From Enterobacteriaceae bacterium LSJC7 (GTDB taxonomy: Bacteria; Pseudomonadota; Gammaproteobacteria; Enterobacterales; Enterobacteriaceae), in NCBI GenBank assembly GCA_000302695.1, contig AMFN01000003.1:248001-312000 (forward strand): DNA of 64,000 nucleotides. The letters are read 5' to 3'. The first letter of the stretch is position 1. The number at the start of each line of letters is the position of its first letter. A model generated the notes under the pieces. The model ran no database searches and had not been told where the DNA came from. It worked only from the letters and a program-made list of their open reading frames with translations. Of the stretch, positions 40,894 to 49,604 are shown piece by piece. The position numbers and the translations under genes are program-made.

Positions 40894-41361
40894 ATGATTT
40901 CACGAGTACTGGTTGTTTCCTTCGTCGGATTAACGCTGGTGGGTTGCGCCAATACAAGTACGCTTTCCGGCGATGTTTACAGCGCCTCCGAAGCCAAGCA
41001 AGTACAGAACGTTACCTACGGAACCATCGTTAGCATGCGCCCGGTTCAGATTCAGGCTGGCAGCGATGAGAATGTGATTGGTGCTATCGGTGGTGCGGTG
41101 CTGGGCGGGTTCCTCGGCAATACTATCGGCGGCGGTACAGGTCGCTCGCTGGCTACCGCCGCAGGTGCGGTTGCAGGTGGTGTCGCGGGTCAGCAGGTTC
41201 AGGGCTCTCTGAACAAGACCCAGGGCGTTGAGCTGGAAATCCGTAAGGACGACGGCAACACCATTATGGTGGTACAGAAACAGGGTAACACCCGCTTCTC
41301 TGCCGGCCAGCGTGTCGCACTTGCCAGCAACGGCCGCCAGATTACCGTTTCCCCGCGTTAA
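40894..41361 (+). CDS. slyB: SlyB outer-membrane lipoprotein
   Basis: Glycine-zipper lipoprotein of 155 residues, exactly the E. coli length. The lipobox is FVGLTLVGC with the lipidated Cys near 18. The glycine-zipper core AIGGAVLGGFLGNTIGGGTG (about 66-85) continues into AAGAVAGGVAGQ. The C-terminal domain is highly conserved (ELEIRKDDGNTIMVVQKQG). In E. coli SlyB forms ring-like oligomers around outer-membrane proteins under PhoPQ stress. An AGGAGA precedes the start. Confidence 0.96.
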   Translation: MISRVLVVSFVGLTLVGCANTSTLSGDVYSASEAKQVQNVTYGTIVSMRPVQIQAGSDENVIGAIGGAVLGGFLGNTIGGGTGRSLATAAGAVAGGVAGQQVQGSLNKTQGVELEIRKDDGNTIMVVQKQGNTRFSAGQRVALASNGRQITVSPR

Positions 41362-41367
41362 TGATTG

Positions 41368-41393
41368 CGGCGGTGCCTGGACACCGCCGTTTT
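41368..41393 (+). terminator. slyB terminator
   Basis: CGGCGGTG / CACCGCCG stem with a six-base loop, followed by TTTTC, begins seven bases after the slyB stop. Confidence 0.75.
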
Positions 41394-41500
41394 CATCTTT
41401 TCCCGATTCACGCTGTTGCGTTTTGCGCCCTGAGCATGAAAAATGCCAGGCAGAGTCGTTAACCCTTACGAAGAAACCGTGAACATTGGCCTGATGCGGA

Positions 41501-41531
41501 AAACCCCATTACCGCTGGCGGCATGGGGTTT
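41501..41531. terminator. slyA terminator
   Basis: AAACCCCAT / ATGGGGTTT forms a nine-base stem between the convergent slyB and slyA. On the minus strand it ends in TTTT, so it mainly serves slyA. Confidence 0.68.
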
Positions 41532-41534
41532 CGG

Positions 41535-41975
41535 TTAGTCCCGGGACTGGAGGTCGATGATATTTTGCTCCAGACGAGCAATGAGGCTGATAAGCAGTTT
41601 TTCTTCTTCTTTACTGATGCCGGTGAGTATTTCCCGACGTGTTTTATCGATAACGTCTTCCATTTTCTCAATCAGCGGTTCTGCTTTTTCAGTAAGTCTA
41701 ATGCGCTTTGCACGCCTGTCGCTTGCGCAGGTATGGCGCGCAATCAATCCCTTCTCTTCTAGCTGATCGAGCGTACGCACCAGCGACGGCTGCTCAATAC
41801 CAATGGCTTTGGCCAGTTGTATCTGCGACTGCTCTGGCGGTAACTGGTGAATATTATGCAGTGTTACCCAGTGCGTCTGCGTCAGTTCCAGCGGCTTCAG
41901 GCGATGATCGATCAACGCACGCCAGATACGCACCAGACGCGAGAGATCCGAACCTAATGGCGATTCCAATTTCAT
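41535..41975 (-). CDS. slyA: SlyA, MarR-family transcriptional regulator
   Basis: Winged-helix dimeric regulator that relieves H-NS silencing and represses the divergent ydhIJK genes in E. coli. The 146-residue product begins [20 protein letters not shown]. The recognition region reads [20 protein letters not shown] (about 51-70) and the wing [13 protein letters not shown] (about 82-94). A perfect SlyA box lies 11 bp upstream of the start codon, which implies autorepression and control of ydhI. Confidence 0.96.
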   Translation of the reverse strand: MKLESPLGSDLSRLVRIWRALIDHRLKPLELTQTHWVTLHNIHQLPPEQSQIQLAKAIGIEQPSLVRTLDQLEEKGLIARHTCASDRRAKRIRLTEKAEPLIEKMEDVIDKTRREILTGISKEEEKLLISLIARLEQNIIDLQSRD

Positions 41976-41985
41976 CTCCTTATAA

Positions 41986-41997
41986 TTAGCTTGCTAA
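41986..41997. promoter_or_regulatory. SlyA box
   Basis: TTAGCTTGCTAA is the reverse complement of the SlyA consensus TTAGCAAGCTAA, a perfect match. It lies between slyA and ydhI, close to slyA. Confidence 0.88.
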
Positions 41998-42154
41998 GTT
42001 ATTATAGCCACATTAGACTACGCATGCCAGCGCAGAAATCCCATGAACAAACCCGTAAATTCTGTCATGTTAATCGTAATCCTACACCGTCTAAGTGTAC
42101 AACTCTGCATCAGGAAACGGCAGTCATGATACTTATATTAAAGGATTGTGCCGC

Positions 42155-42391
42155 ATGAGCGCCCTGCTTTCGCCCCCGGGAATGCCGCTTCAGGACTTAA
42201 TTCTTGGCGCATCAGTCTATTTTCCTCCGCTTTTTAAAGCTGTTTTTGCCGGCTTTTTTATCTGGCTTATCGCACACCATCTGCTGCGCGACTGGATGTA
42301 CTCCGGTGAAATCTGGCACCCAACGTTGATGGATCTCTCACTTTTCGCCCTGTCGGTTTGCCTGGGGCTGGTTCTGCTGGTGGTTAGCTGA
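42155..42391 (+). CDS. ydhI: YdhI, DUF1656 small membrane protein
   Basis: Small inner-membrane protein of 78 residues with two hydrophobic segments (about 23-43 and 57-77), the AaeX/YdhI type that accompanies HlyD plus FUSC efflux pairs. Its exact role is not known. The ATG at 42155 follows AAGGAT; upstream codons of the open frame have no ribosome site. Five bases separate it from ydhJ. Confidence 0.92.
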   Translation: MSALLSPPGMPLQDLILGASVYFPPLFKAVFAGFFIWLIAHHLLRDWMYSGEIWHPTLMDLSLFALSVCLGLVLLVVS

Positions 42392-42395
42392 CGCT

Positions 42396-43253
42396 ATGAA
42401 TCTCAAAACGCTGAAGTATTTCTCCACGCTGATTGTACTTGCACTGGCGCTTATCGCCGGTTGGCTTATCTGGAATTACTACATGCAGTCGCCCTGGACG
42501 CGCGATGGTAAAGTGCGTGCCGAGCAGATAGGCATTACCCCACAGGTTTCAGGCACCATTGCCAAACTGATGGTCCAGGATAACCAGTTTGTGAAGGCTG
42601 GCACAACGCTTTTTCAGATTGATGACACCCCTTTTCGCATTACTGTGCTGAACGCACAAGCTCAGCTGGCAAAGGCGCAGTCTGACCTGGCAAAGGCCGG
42701 TAACGAAGCGAGCCGCCGCCACCACCTGTCCGGTAACTATATCTCTGCCGAAGACATGGACAGCGCCGATCTCAACGTAAAAGCCATGCAGGCCACGGTA
42801 AAGGCCGCTCAGGCAACGCTTGAGCAGGCAAACTGGCAGCTTGAGCAAACCACCGTGCGCGCCCCGGTGGACGGCTGGATAACGAACCTTTCAACCCGTA
42901 CCGGTAGCTATGCCACCAGCGGGAATCCGGTGTTTGCGCTGGTCGACAGCCATTCGTTTTACGTTGTGGGATATTTTGAAGAAACTAAACTGCGCCACAT
43001 CCAGCCTGGCGACAGCGCCACGGTCACGCTTTACAGCAGTCGCACCCAGCTTACGGGCAAAGTCGAAAGCATCGGGCGGGCGATTTACGATCAAAGCGTT
43101 GAGACTGACAGCGGTCTGGTGGCAGATATCAAACCTAACGTGCCCTGGGTGCGCCTGGCGCAGCGCGTGCCGGTACGCATTGCGCTAACTCATCTCCCTG
43201 ACGATATCACTCTGGTCTCCGGCACGACCTGTACTGTCTCCATTCAGCGCTGA
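42396..43253 (+). CDS. ydhJ: YdhJ, HlyD/EmrA-family periplasmic adaptor
   Basis: Membrane-fusion subunit of a predicted efflux pump, 285 residues as in E. coli. One N-terminal anchor (about 8-28) is followed by a biotinyl-lipoyl-like domain ([20 protein letters not shown]), a helical hairpin (about 85-150) and a beta-barrel domain. It works with YdhI and YdhK, and the operon is placed under SlyA by the box upstream. Confidence 0.94.
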   Translation: MNLKTLKYFSTLIVLALALIAGWLIWNYYMQSPWTRDGKVRAEQIGITPQVSGTIAKLMVQDNQFVKAGTTLFQIDDTPFRITVLNAQAQLAKAQSDLAKAGNEASRRHHLSGNYISAEDMDSADLNVKAMQATVKAAQATLEQANWQLEQTTVRAPVDGWITNLSTRTGSYATSGNPVFALVDSHSFYVVGYFEETKLRHIQPGDSATVTLYSSRTQLTGKVESIGRAIYDQSVETDSGLVADIKPNVPWVRLAQRVPVRIALTHLPDDITLVSGTTCTVSIQR

Positions 43254-43260
43254 CGCGGCC

Positions 43261-45294
43261 ATGAACCTGAGCGGGCTTAACTGGCGCAGCACACCCTGGG
43301 GCAAGGCAACGGGCGGCCAATGGCGTTACGCGCTTCGCAACAGCATTGCCATGTGCCTTGCGCTCAGCATTGCTTACGCGATAAATCTCGATGAGCCGTA
43401 CTGGGCCATGACCTCCGCAGCGGTGGTGAGTTTCCCGACCGTGGGTGGCGTTATCAGTAAAAGCCTCGGGCGCATTGCCGGTAGCCTGATAGGTGCGACG
43501 GCTTCGCTGATTATTGCCGGACACACTCTCAACGATCCGTGGCTGTTTACCTTTGCAATGGCCGCCTGGCTCTCTGCCTGCACCTGGATCTCCAGCCAGT
43601 ACCAGAACAACGTTGCCTACGCTTTTGCGCTGGCGGGCTACACCGCAGCCATTATCGCCTTCCCGATGGTCAACACCCTTGAAACCACCGAGCTTTGGGA
43701 CATTGCCCAGGCGCGGGTATGCGAAGTGATTATCGGCATTTTGTGCGGGGGTTTTATGATGATGGTGCTGCCGAGCACCTCTGACGGTAACGCCTTGCTC
43801 AGTGCACTGAAAAATATGCACTCCCGGCTGCTGGAACACGCCAGCCTGTTGTGGCAACCACAGACAACAGACGCCATCCGCTCAGCCCATGAAAACGTCA
43901 TCGGCCAGATTCTGACGATGAATCTGTTGCGTATTCAGGCCTTCTGGAGCCATTACCGCTTTCGCCAGCAAAACGCCTTGCTCAACTATCTGCTCCATCA
44001 ACAGTTGCGCCTGACAAGCGTTATCTCCAGCCTGCGCCGTATGCTGCTTAACTGGCCGCAGGCTCCGGCGCACATCTGGCCGCTGCTGGAAACGCTACTG
44101 CGCGAGCTGGCAAAACCACAGGCGGATAAATACAGCATCGCACGGCTGTTACAGCACATTGCACCAGATAACCGCGACGATTACCGCCACCGTGCCTTCT
44201 GGCTGCGCCTGCGCTATTTCTGCTGGTTGTACCTTAACAGCAGTCGCTGGCTGCGCCAGCTTGAAGGCGCGTCACCGACTCACCCGCTAACACCGCCCGG
44301 TGCACCTGCGCTGGCGCGCCACACCGATAACGCCGAAAACAGCTGGAGCGCATTTCGTACCTTCTGCGTCATTACCTTAACCGGTGCCTGGTGTATTGCG
44401 ACCTCATGGGAAGCCGGGAGTGCAGCGATGACGCTTGCCGCCATCTGCTGCGTGCTCTATTCCTCTTCCGCTTCGCCAGTAGGCTCAGTCAGTTTGCTGC
44501 TGCGCACGCTCACGCTGTTGTCTCTTTTCAGTTTCGTGGTGAAGTTTGGCCTGATGGTGCAGATAAGCCAGCTGTGGCAGTTCCTGATTTTCCTGCTGCC
44601 ACTGTTAGTTACGCTGCAACTCTTTAAGCTACAGCAGAAAAAGCTCGCCGGGTTGTGGGGCCAGTTGATTGTCTTTATGGGATCGTTTATCGCTGTCACC
44701 AATCCACCGGAATACGACTTCTCGGCCTTTCTGAACGACAACCTGGCCAAAGTCATTGGCGTCTCGCTGTGCTGGGTTGCCTTTTCTGTGCTGCGCCCCA
44801 GTTCAGACCAGCGCAAGGGCCGACGCCATATCCGCGCCCTGCGCCGCGGCTTTATCGACCAACTCAGCCAGCGACCACAGCGCGCAGAAGGTGAATTTGA
44901 ATCGCTGGTGTATCACCACATTAGCCAGCTTAGCAACAGCAAGGACGAACTCTCGCGTCGCTGGCTGCTGCGCTGGGGCGTGGTGCTGATTAACTGTTCT
45001 CACGTGGTGTGGCAACTCAGAGACTGGCAGGCGCGTTCCGATCCGCTTTCCAGAGTGCGCGATGTTTGCATCGCCACGTTGCGCGATATTATGAGCGAGC
45101 GCGGCGTGCGAGCGCGACCGCTTGCCGAGTCGCTGGCTGAGCTGTTGAAGATGTGTGATACGCTGTCGCGTCATCCGAGTCCGGCGGCGCGTGAACTGGC
45201 GGGCATCATCTGGCGACTGCACTGCTCGCTACAACAGCTGGAGCAGGCCATCCCGGTAAACGATGCACCGCCGGGAAAAGACGTTAGCGAATAA
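43261..45294 (+). CDS. ydhK: YdhK, FUSC-family efflux membrane protein
   Basis: Inner-membrane protein of the aromatic-acid exporter (AaeB/FUSC) family, 677 residues. Two blocks of about five or six hydrophobic segments (about 23-180 and 365-520) flank cytosolic helical regions. The family motif [19 protein letters not shown] is at about 43-61. The substrate is unknown; AaeB relatives export hydroxylated aromatic acids. Its 3' end overlaps the convergent sodC by 11 bp. Confidence 0.93.
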   Translation: MNLSGLNWRSTPWGKATGGQWRYALRNSIAMCLALSIAYAINLDEPYWAMTSAAVVSFPTVGGVISKSLGRIAGSLIGATASLIIAGHTLNDPWLFTFAMAAWLSACTWISSQYQNNVAYAFALAGYTAAIIAFPMVNTLETTELWDIAQARVCEVIIGILCGGFMMMVLPSTSDGNALLSALKNMHSRLLEHASLLWQPQTTDAIRSAHENVIGQILTMNLLRIQAFWSHYRFRQQNALLNYLLHQQLRLTSVISSLRRMLLNWPQAPAHIWPLLETLLRELAKPQADKYSIARLLQHIAPDNRDDYRHRAFWLRLRYFCWLYLNSSRWLRQLEGASPTHPLTPPGAPALARHTDNAENSWSAFRTFCVITLTGAWCIATSWEAGSAAMTLAAICCVLYSSSASPVGSVSLLLRTLTLLSLFSFVVKFGLMVQISQLWQFLIFLLPLLVTLQLFKLQQKKLAGLWGQLIVFMGSFIAVTNPPEYDFSAFLNDNLAKVIGVSLCWVAFSVLRPSSDQRKGRRHIRALRRGFIDQLSQRPQRAEGEFESLVYHHISQLSNSKDELSRRWLLRWGVVLINCSHVVWQLRDWQARSDPLSRVRDVCIATLRDIMSERGVRARPLAESLAELLKMCDTLSRHPSPAARELAGIIWRLHCSLQQLEQAIPVNDAPPGKDVSE

Positions 45295-45811
45295 CGCCAC
45301 AGGCGAAGCGTTCGCCCCCGCCGCCGAGCGGTTTCGGGTGATCGGCCATATTATCGCCCCCTGCGTGGACCATCATAGCCAGCCCTTTGATTTCCTCGAT
45401 TTTCTTGATACGCGGCGCTGTCACTGGCTGTGTGGCTTTGCCTTCGGCGTCAACCGTCAACGCTGGCAGGTCACCGAGGTGGCCGTTGCCTTCCGGACCG
45501 AGGTGCTTACCGGTATTTTGTGGATCAAAATGGCCACCTGCGGCCCCGGCAGCGACCGCTTTACCGTCAACAATCGTCGGTTCACAGCTGTCTTTGGCGT
45601 GAATATGGAACCCATGCTCGCCAGGCGGTAGCGCCTTAAGGTTTGGTGTGAACGTCAGTCCGTTATCCGTTTCGTCGATTTTCACCGTCCCTATCTCCTG
45701 CCCGACCCCCTGAGCAGTCACCAGATTCATCTTCACCTCTTCACTCGCCGCCAGCGCCGAGCCACAGACAAAGAACAAAGCAATACCCGCTGATAATGAT
45801 TTCAGTTTCAT
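45284..45811 (-). CDS. sodC: Periplasmic Cu/Zn superoxide dismutase
   Basis: Secreted copper/zinc superoxide dismutase, 175 residues. A signal peptide [20 protein letters not shown] (with cleavage just after the following A) leads into the mature domain. Metal ligands are in [11 protein letters not shown] (about 67-77), [20 protein letters not shown] and [13 protein letters not shown]. The disulfide partner cysteine is in RFACGVIR at the C-terminus. It protects against periplasmic superoxide in stationary phase. Convergent with ydhK and downstream of ydhF. Confidence 0.97.
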   Translation of the reverse strand: MKLKSLSAGIALFFVCGSALAASEEVKMNLVTAQGVGQEIGTVKIDETDNGLTFTPNLKALPPGEHGFHIHAKDSCEPTIVDGKAVAAGAAGGHFDPQNTGKHLGPEGNGHLGDLPALTVDAEGKATQPVTAPRIKKIEEIKGLAMMVHAGGDNMADHPKPLGGGGERFACGVIR

Positions 45812-45833
45812 GTCGTCTCCCTGAGGTTAATGT

Positions 45834-45866
45834 AGCCCGTTAAGCTTATAACATAACGGGCTTTTT
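45834..45866. terminator. Hairpin between ydhF and sodC
   Basis: AGCCCGTTA / TAACGGGCT is a perfect nine-base stem. The TTTTT run lies on the plus strand, where no gene ends; on the minus strand it follows ydhF without a T-run, so its direction is unclear. Confidence 0.5.
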
Positions 45867-45893
45867 CACCGCGACAGACGTCGCGAAACACCA

Positions 45894-46790
45894 TTATGGT
45901 ACGTCGTACCCAATGGCTGCTTTGCGAATACGGAACCACTGCTGGCGCGTCATCTCCAGCTTCAGCGCCCCGAGTGCGTCGATAACACGGGCAATTTTGC
46001 CGGAGCCAATAATCGGCAGCGGACGCGACGGAAGGCGCAAAATCCAGGCATACACGACCTGTTCAATGCTGTCGGCACCGGTTTCCTGGGCCACTGTTTT
46101 CAGCTCCTCGCGCAGCGCTTCACAGCCGCTGTCGCTAAACAGACGCCCGCCGCCCAGACATGACCAGGCCATCGGGCGAATACGCAACTGCTGGAGCTGG
46201 TCGAGGGTGCTATCAAGCAGCGTGTCCTGCATGAGAGGGGATATTTCGACCTGGTTGGTGGCAAGCGTAAACGGCAGACGCGACTGCAACAGTGCGAACT
46301 GCGCAGGTGTGAAGTTCGATACCCCAAAGTGCAGTACTTTACCGCTCTGGTGCAGGTTCAAAAAGGCTTCGGCGACTTCATCGGCGTCCATCAACGGATC
46401 CGGGCGGTGAATCAACAGCAGGTCAAGGCGGTCGGTGGCGAGATTTTTCAGTGACTGCTCAGCGCTCTGGATGATGTGGCTGCGCTCAGTGATGTAGTGG
46501 CCAATAGCATGCTGTGGCTTTGCGCGCGTCGCAATACCACATTTGCTGACGACCTGCATGCGCTCACGAAGCGCTGGCGCCAGGCGCAGTGCGTCGCCAA
46601 AGGCTGCTTCACACTGGTAATCGCCATAAATATCGGCGTGGTCCACGGTGGTAATGCCAGCATCCAGATGCTGCTCAATAAATCCCAACAGCGCCTGCGG
46701 CGTCATGTCCCACTCCATAAGACGCCAGTAGCCCATAATCATGCGTGAAAACTCAGGCCCCTGCGGTGCCATTACAATACGCTCAACCAT
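45894..46790 (-). CDS. ydhF: YdhF, aldo/keto reductase family oxidoreductase
   Basis: Predicted NADPH-dependent aldo/keto reductase, 298 residues as in E. coli. The catalytic tetrad environment is visible: TVDHADIYGDYQ (Asp and Tyr, about 49-60), VVSKCG (Lys about 81) and LLLIHRPDPL (His about 128). The cofactor part GVSNFTPAQF and PIIGSGKIARV follows. The physiological substrate is not known. Confidence 0.94.
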   Translation of the reverse strand: MVERIVMAPQGPEFSRMIMGYWRLMEWDMTPQALLGFIEQHLDAGITTVDHADIYGDYQCEAAFGDALRLAPALRERMQVVSKCGIATRAKPQHAIGHYITERSHIIQSAEQSLKNLATDRLDLLLIHRPDPLMDADEVAEAFLNLHQSGKVLHFGVSNFTPAQFALLQSRLPFTLATNQVEISPLMQDTLLDSTLDQLQQLRIRPMAWSCLGGGRLFSDSGCEALREELKTVAQETGADSIEQVVYAWILRLPSRPLPIIGSGKIARVIDALGALKLEMTRQQWFRIRKAAIGYDVP

Positions 46791-46843
46791 CGTGGTGCTT
46801 CCTCTTAACGAAAATTTACGCCGAGTATAGCGGGGTTAAGCGA

Positions 46844-47083
46844 TTAAAACAGCGAGGGTTGATCGCCTTCTTCTGTAGATGTTGGTCTGGTTGCCCGCAA
46901 TTTGCGCAGCATACGCTGGCGACACAGACGCAACACTTCCTGCTTTTGCGTATTAGTGAAGTGCTGCCAGTTGAAACGCTCATCGCGACTGCGCATACAG
47001 CCATGGCAATAGCCGCGCTCATCTGACTGGCAGATGCCGCGACAGGGACTCGGGACCGGAAAAAACTCCAGCTGTTCAGCCAC
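46844..47083 (-). CDS. ydhL: YdhL, DUF1289 small cysteine-rich protein
   Basis: Small protein of 79 residues with the DUF1289 pattern of clustered cysteines (PCRGICQSDERGYCHGCMR, about 14-32), probably a metal or iron-sulfur site. Function unknown. It lies 53 bp upstream of ydhF on the same strand as in E. coli, but the gene on its other side is an inserted eptA-like gene instead of nemR. Confidence 0.92.
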   Translation of the reverse strand: MAEQLEFFPVPSPCRGICQSDERGYCHGCMRSRDERFNWQHFTNTQKQEVLRLCRQRMLRKLRATRPTSTEEGDQPSLF

Positions 47084-47173
47084 ACCAGCTCCTCAATTAA
47101 CGCATTTACCCGAATTGAAGCCGTTGCGCGCGGCAGATGCAAGTGGAGCGGTGAAATTTTATCCATTTTTAGC

Positions 47174-47190
47174 GTTAAGGTTTCGCTAAT
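47174..47190 (+). promoter_or_regulatory. Degenerate PmrA-box-like repeat upstream of the eptA-like gene
   Basis: GTTAAG-GTTTC-GCTAAT has the 11-bp hexamer spacing of a PmrA site, but only partial matches in each half. It lies 46 bp upstream of the start codon. Weak evidence. Confidence 0.25.
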
Positions 47191-47235
47191 GTTAACAGTG
47201 CACACTGCGCAAAGTTTTTAAAACGGAACTTCTCT

Positions 47236-48864
47236 ATGCGCTCCCTTCTAAAGTTACGCTGTAACGACATGCAGTTTAATTTGCTGTGCGCCACGCTATT
47301 TACCCTTGTGAATGCGCTGTTTATTGAACGCAGTTGGCGAGTTATTGGTATGCAGACCCCCCGCGAATGGGTGTTCGCCGCATCCGTACCTGTCGTGCTG
47401 TTCAGCGCCTGGCTTATCATCTTTAGCGCCATCAACCTGCCGCTGCTGCGCAAACCACTGGCGATGCTGCTTATCATCGGCTGCGCTGCGGCTAACTACT
47501 TCATGTATAGCTATGGCGTGGTTATCGACACCAACATGATGGTTAACGTCTTTGAAACCAACCAGCAGGAGGCGATGGCGCTGGTGACGCCAAAGCTTGT
47601 GATGTGGCTGATACTGGGCGGCGTGGTGCCAGCGTTGCTTATCGGTGCCATTACCATCACGCCCGCAAAATGGTGGTACAGCCTGCTGGTTCGCGGGTTG
47701 AGTATTCTTGGGGCCATCGTGCTGATTTTGCTGATTGCGTCCGTATTTTATAAAGATTACGCCTCGCTGTTTCGCAACACGAACGGCATCGCCAAGCTGG
47801 TTACGCCGCCAAACTACATCAGTGCTATCGGTAACTACAGCAAAGACAGGTGGTTCTCAGGCGATAAAACGCTGACGCGCATTGGCGAAGATGCGAAAAA
47901 AGGTCCGCTGCTGACCCAGTCGGCTAAAAAAACGGTGGTGGTACTGGTCGTTGGCGAAACCTCGCGGGCACAGAACTATTCGCTCGGCGGCTACGCACGC
48001 GAAACAAACCCACAGCTTAAAAAACAGGACGTTGTGTGGTTTAACAATGCCACGTCCTGCGGCACGGAAACCGCGGTGTCAGTGCCGTGCATGTTCTCCA
48101 ACATGACGCGCGAAAACTACAGCGCCAACACCGCACGCTACACCGAAGGCGTGCTGGACGTGCTCAAACATGCCGGTATCAATGTCCTGTGGCGTGAAAA
48201 CGACGGTGGCTGTAAGGGCGCCTGTAATCGCGTGAATTTCACCGATATGACGCGCTGGCAGCTAAAAGACATGTGTAAAAATGGCTCTTGCCTGGACGAC
48301 GCCGAACTGTACCGACTCGATAACGTGCTCGACGGTTTGCAGCGCGACTCGGTCATTGTACTGCACATTATGGGTAGCCACGGTCCGGCCTATTATCAGC
48401 GCTACCCGGCACAGTTCCGGCGCTTCACGCCAACCTGTGATACCAATCAGATAGAAGATTGCGACCGTCAGTCGCTGACAAACACCTATGACAACACCAT
48501 CCTTTATACCGATGATATTGTCAGTCGCACTATCGATAAGCTGCGCGCGCGTCAGGGGCAAATGAACACTGCGCTGGTGTATCTGTCTGACCACGGTGAA
48601 TCACTGGGCGAATCCGGTATGTACCTGCACGGTACCCCGCGCATGCTGGCACCGCAGGAACAAATCCGTATTCCGTTTCTCTTCTGGCTGTCTGATGGCT
48701 ATGCGAACCAGTTCAGTCTTGATAAAACCTGTATGAAAAAAGAAGCAGCTTCGCGTGAAATCTCGCATGACAACCTATTTGATACCCTGCTGGGCATGAT
48801 GGACGTGAAAACAAACGTTTATCGACCGAAGCTCGATCTAACCCGCTCCTGCCGTACAGCGTAA
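47236..48864 (+). CDS. eptA: Lipid A phosphoethanolamine transferase, EptA family
   Basis: Inner-membrane enzyme of the EptA/MCR family that transfers phosphoethanolamine from phosphatidylethanolamine to lipid A phosphate, lowering polymyxin binding. The 542-residue product has five N-terminal membrane helices (about 1-175), then a periplasmic sulfatase-like domain. Metal and catalytic motifs: VVGETSRAQNYS, SCGTETAVSVPCMFS with the nucleophilic Thr (about 278), IMGSHGPAYYQRYP and LSDHGESLGESGMYLHG. Conserved cysteine pairs are present. It resembles E. coli EptA (pmrC) across its length, but it lies alone between ydhL and nemR and not with pmrAB. It may be a relocated eptA or a second copy; symbol by homology. 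Confidence 0.88.
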   Translation: MRSLLKLRCNDMQFNLLCATLFTLVNALFIERSWRVIGMQTPREWVFAASVPVVLFSAWLIIFSAINLPLLRKPLAMLLIIGCAAANYFMYSYGVVIDTNMMVNVFETNQQEAMALVTPKLVMWLILGGVVPALLIGAITITPAKWWYSLLVRGLSILGAIVLILLIASVFYKDYASLFRNTNGIAKLVTPPNYISAIGNYSKDRWFSGDKTLTRIGEDAKKGPLLTQSAKKTVVVLVVGETSRAQNYSLGGYARETNPQLKKQDVVWFNNATSCGTETAVSVPCMFSNMTRENYSANTARYTEGVLDVLKHAGINVLWRENDGGCKGACNRVNFTDMTRWQLKDMCKNGSCLDDAELYRLDNVLDGLQRDSVIVLHIMGSHGPAYYQRYPAQFRRFTPTCDTNQIEDCDRQSLTNTYDNTILYTDDIVSRTIDKLRARQGQMNTALVYLSDHGESLGESGMYLHGTPRMLAPQEQIRIPFLFWLSDGYANQFSLDKTCMKKEAASREISHDNLFDTLLGMMDVKTNVYRPKLDLTRSCRTA

Positions 48865-48870
48865 GCGCCC

Positions 48871-48900
48871 AACCCCCGTATAGTCACGGGGGTTATTTTT
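48871..48900 (+). terminator. Terminator of the eptA-like gene
   Basis: AACCCCCGT / ACGGGGGTT stem with a six-base loop followed by ATTTTTA lies seven bases after the stop codon. Confidence 0.88.
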
Positions 48901-48910
48901 ACACTTGCAA

Positions 48911-48926
48911 TAGACCAACCGGTCTA
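48911..48926. promoter_or_regulatory. NemR box upstream of nemR
   Basis: TAGACCAACCGGTCTA has perfect 6-bp inverted half-sites around AACC, 16 bp upstream of nemR. It fits the NemR operator position in E. coli. Confidence 0.8.
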
Positions 48927-48941
48927 TTACAGTAACTCGCT

Positions 48942-49544
48942 ATGAATAAGAAAACAGAACATGACACTCGTGAGCACCTGCTGGCCACTGGCGAGCAACT
49001 CAGTTTACAGCTTGGCTTTACCGGCATGGGCTTAAGTGAACTGCTGCGCACCGCGGGGGTGCCCAAAGGTTCGTTTTATCACTATTTCCCCTCAAAAGAG
49101 GCGTTTGGTGTGGAGATGCTTAAGCGTTACTACGCCACTTCGGGAAAGCGACTGAGCGAGCATTTTGCTCGCCGTGACGCCAGCGCCCGAGAATTGCTGC
49201 TGGCCTGGTATCGCATCGGGCTTAACAATTTTTGTGAAAGCGGCATGATGTGCGACTGCCTGACGGTTAAGCTTTCTGCCGAAGTATGCGATCTCTCAGA
49301 AGAGATGCGCGTCGCACTCAATTTGGGCGCCGACAACGTGATTACCATGCTGGCATCGACCCTGAGCCGTGGTCGTCATGATGAACACTGCCTCACCTTT
49401 AGCGGTGATGCACAGGTACAGGCTCAGGCGTTATACGCCCTGTGGCTGGGTGCCAACCTGCAGGCCAAAATTTCCCGCAGCGCCGTGCCGCTACAAAGCG
49501 CACTGGCTCTGGTAGAAAACACAATTATCACGCCCGTCACTTAG
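48942..49544 (+). CDS. nemR: NemR, TetR-family electrophile/hypochlorite-sensing repressor
   Basis: Repressor of nemA and gloA that is inactivated by oxidation or alkylation of cysteines (N-ethylmaleimide, methylglyoxal, hypochlorite, quinones). The 200-residue product has a TetR helix-turn-helix (LSELLRTAGVPKGSFYHYFP, about 33-52). The reactive-cysteine region is MMCDCLTVKLSAEVCDLSE (about 104-122). It heads the nemR-nemA-gloA cluster and has an operator directly in front. Confidence 0.95.
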   Translation: MNKKTEHDTREHLLATGEQLSLQLGFTGMGLSELLRTAGVPKGSFYHYFPSKEAFGVEMLKRYYATSGKRLSEHFARRDASARELLLAWYRIGLNNFCESGMMCDCLTVKLSAEVCDLSEEMRVALNLGADNVITMLASTLSRGRHDEHCLTFSGDAQVQAQALYALWLGANLQAKISRSAVPLQSALALVENTIITPVT

Positions 49545-49577
49545 CGGGCGGCGATTTTTGTGAATGACAACAACACA

Positions 49578-49593
49578 AGACGACCGGTCTATT
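49578..49593. promoter_or_regulatory. Second NemR-type box between nemR and nemA
   Basis: The 12-mer ACCGGTCTATTA of the first box is repeated at 49583-49594, inside AGACGACCGGTCTATTA. Its left half-site is shifted by one base. It overlaps the region just before the nemA ribosome site. Confidence 0.6.
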
Positions 49594-49604
49594 AAGGAAT
49601 CCGT

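Noticed and set aside
47236-48864. EptA-like gene considered as a mobile colistin-resistance (mcr) gene
   Set aside because: The protein resembles chromosomal EptA more than MCR types I know, and no insertion sequence or transposon end flanks it; a formal phylogeny is still decisive.
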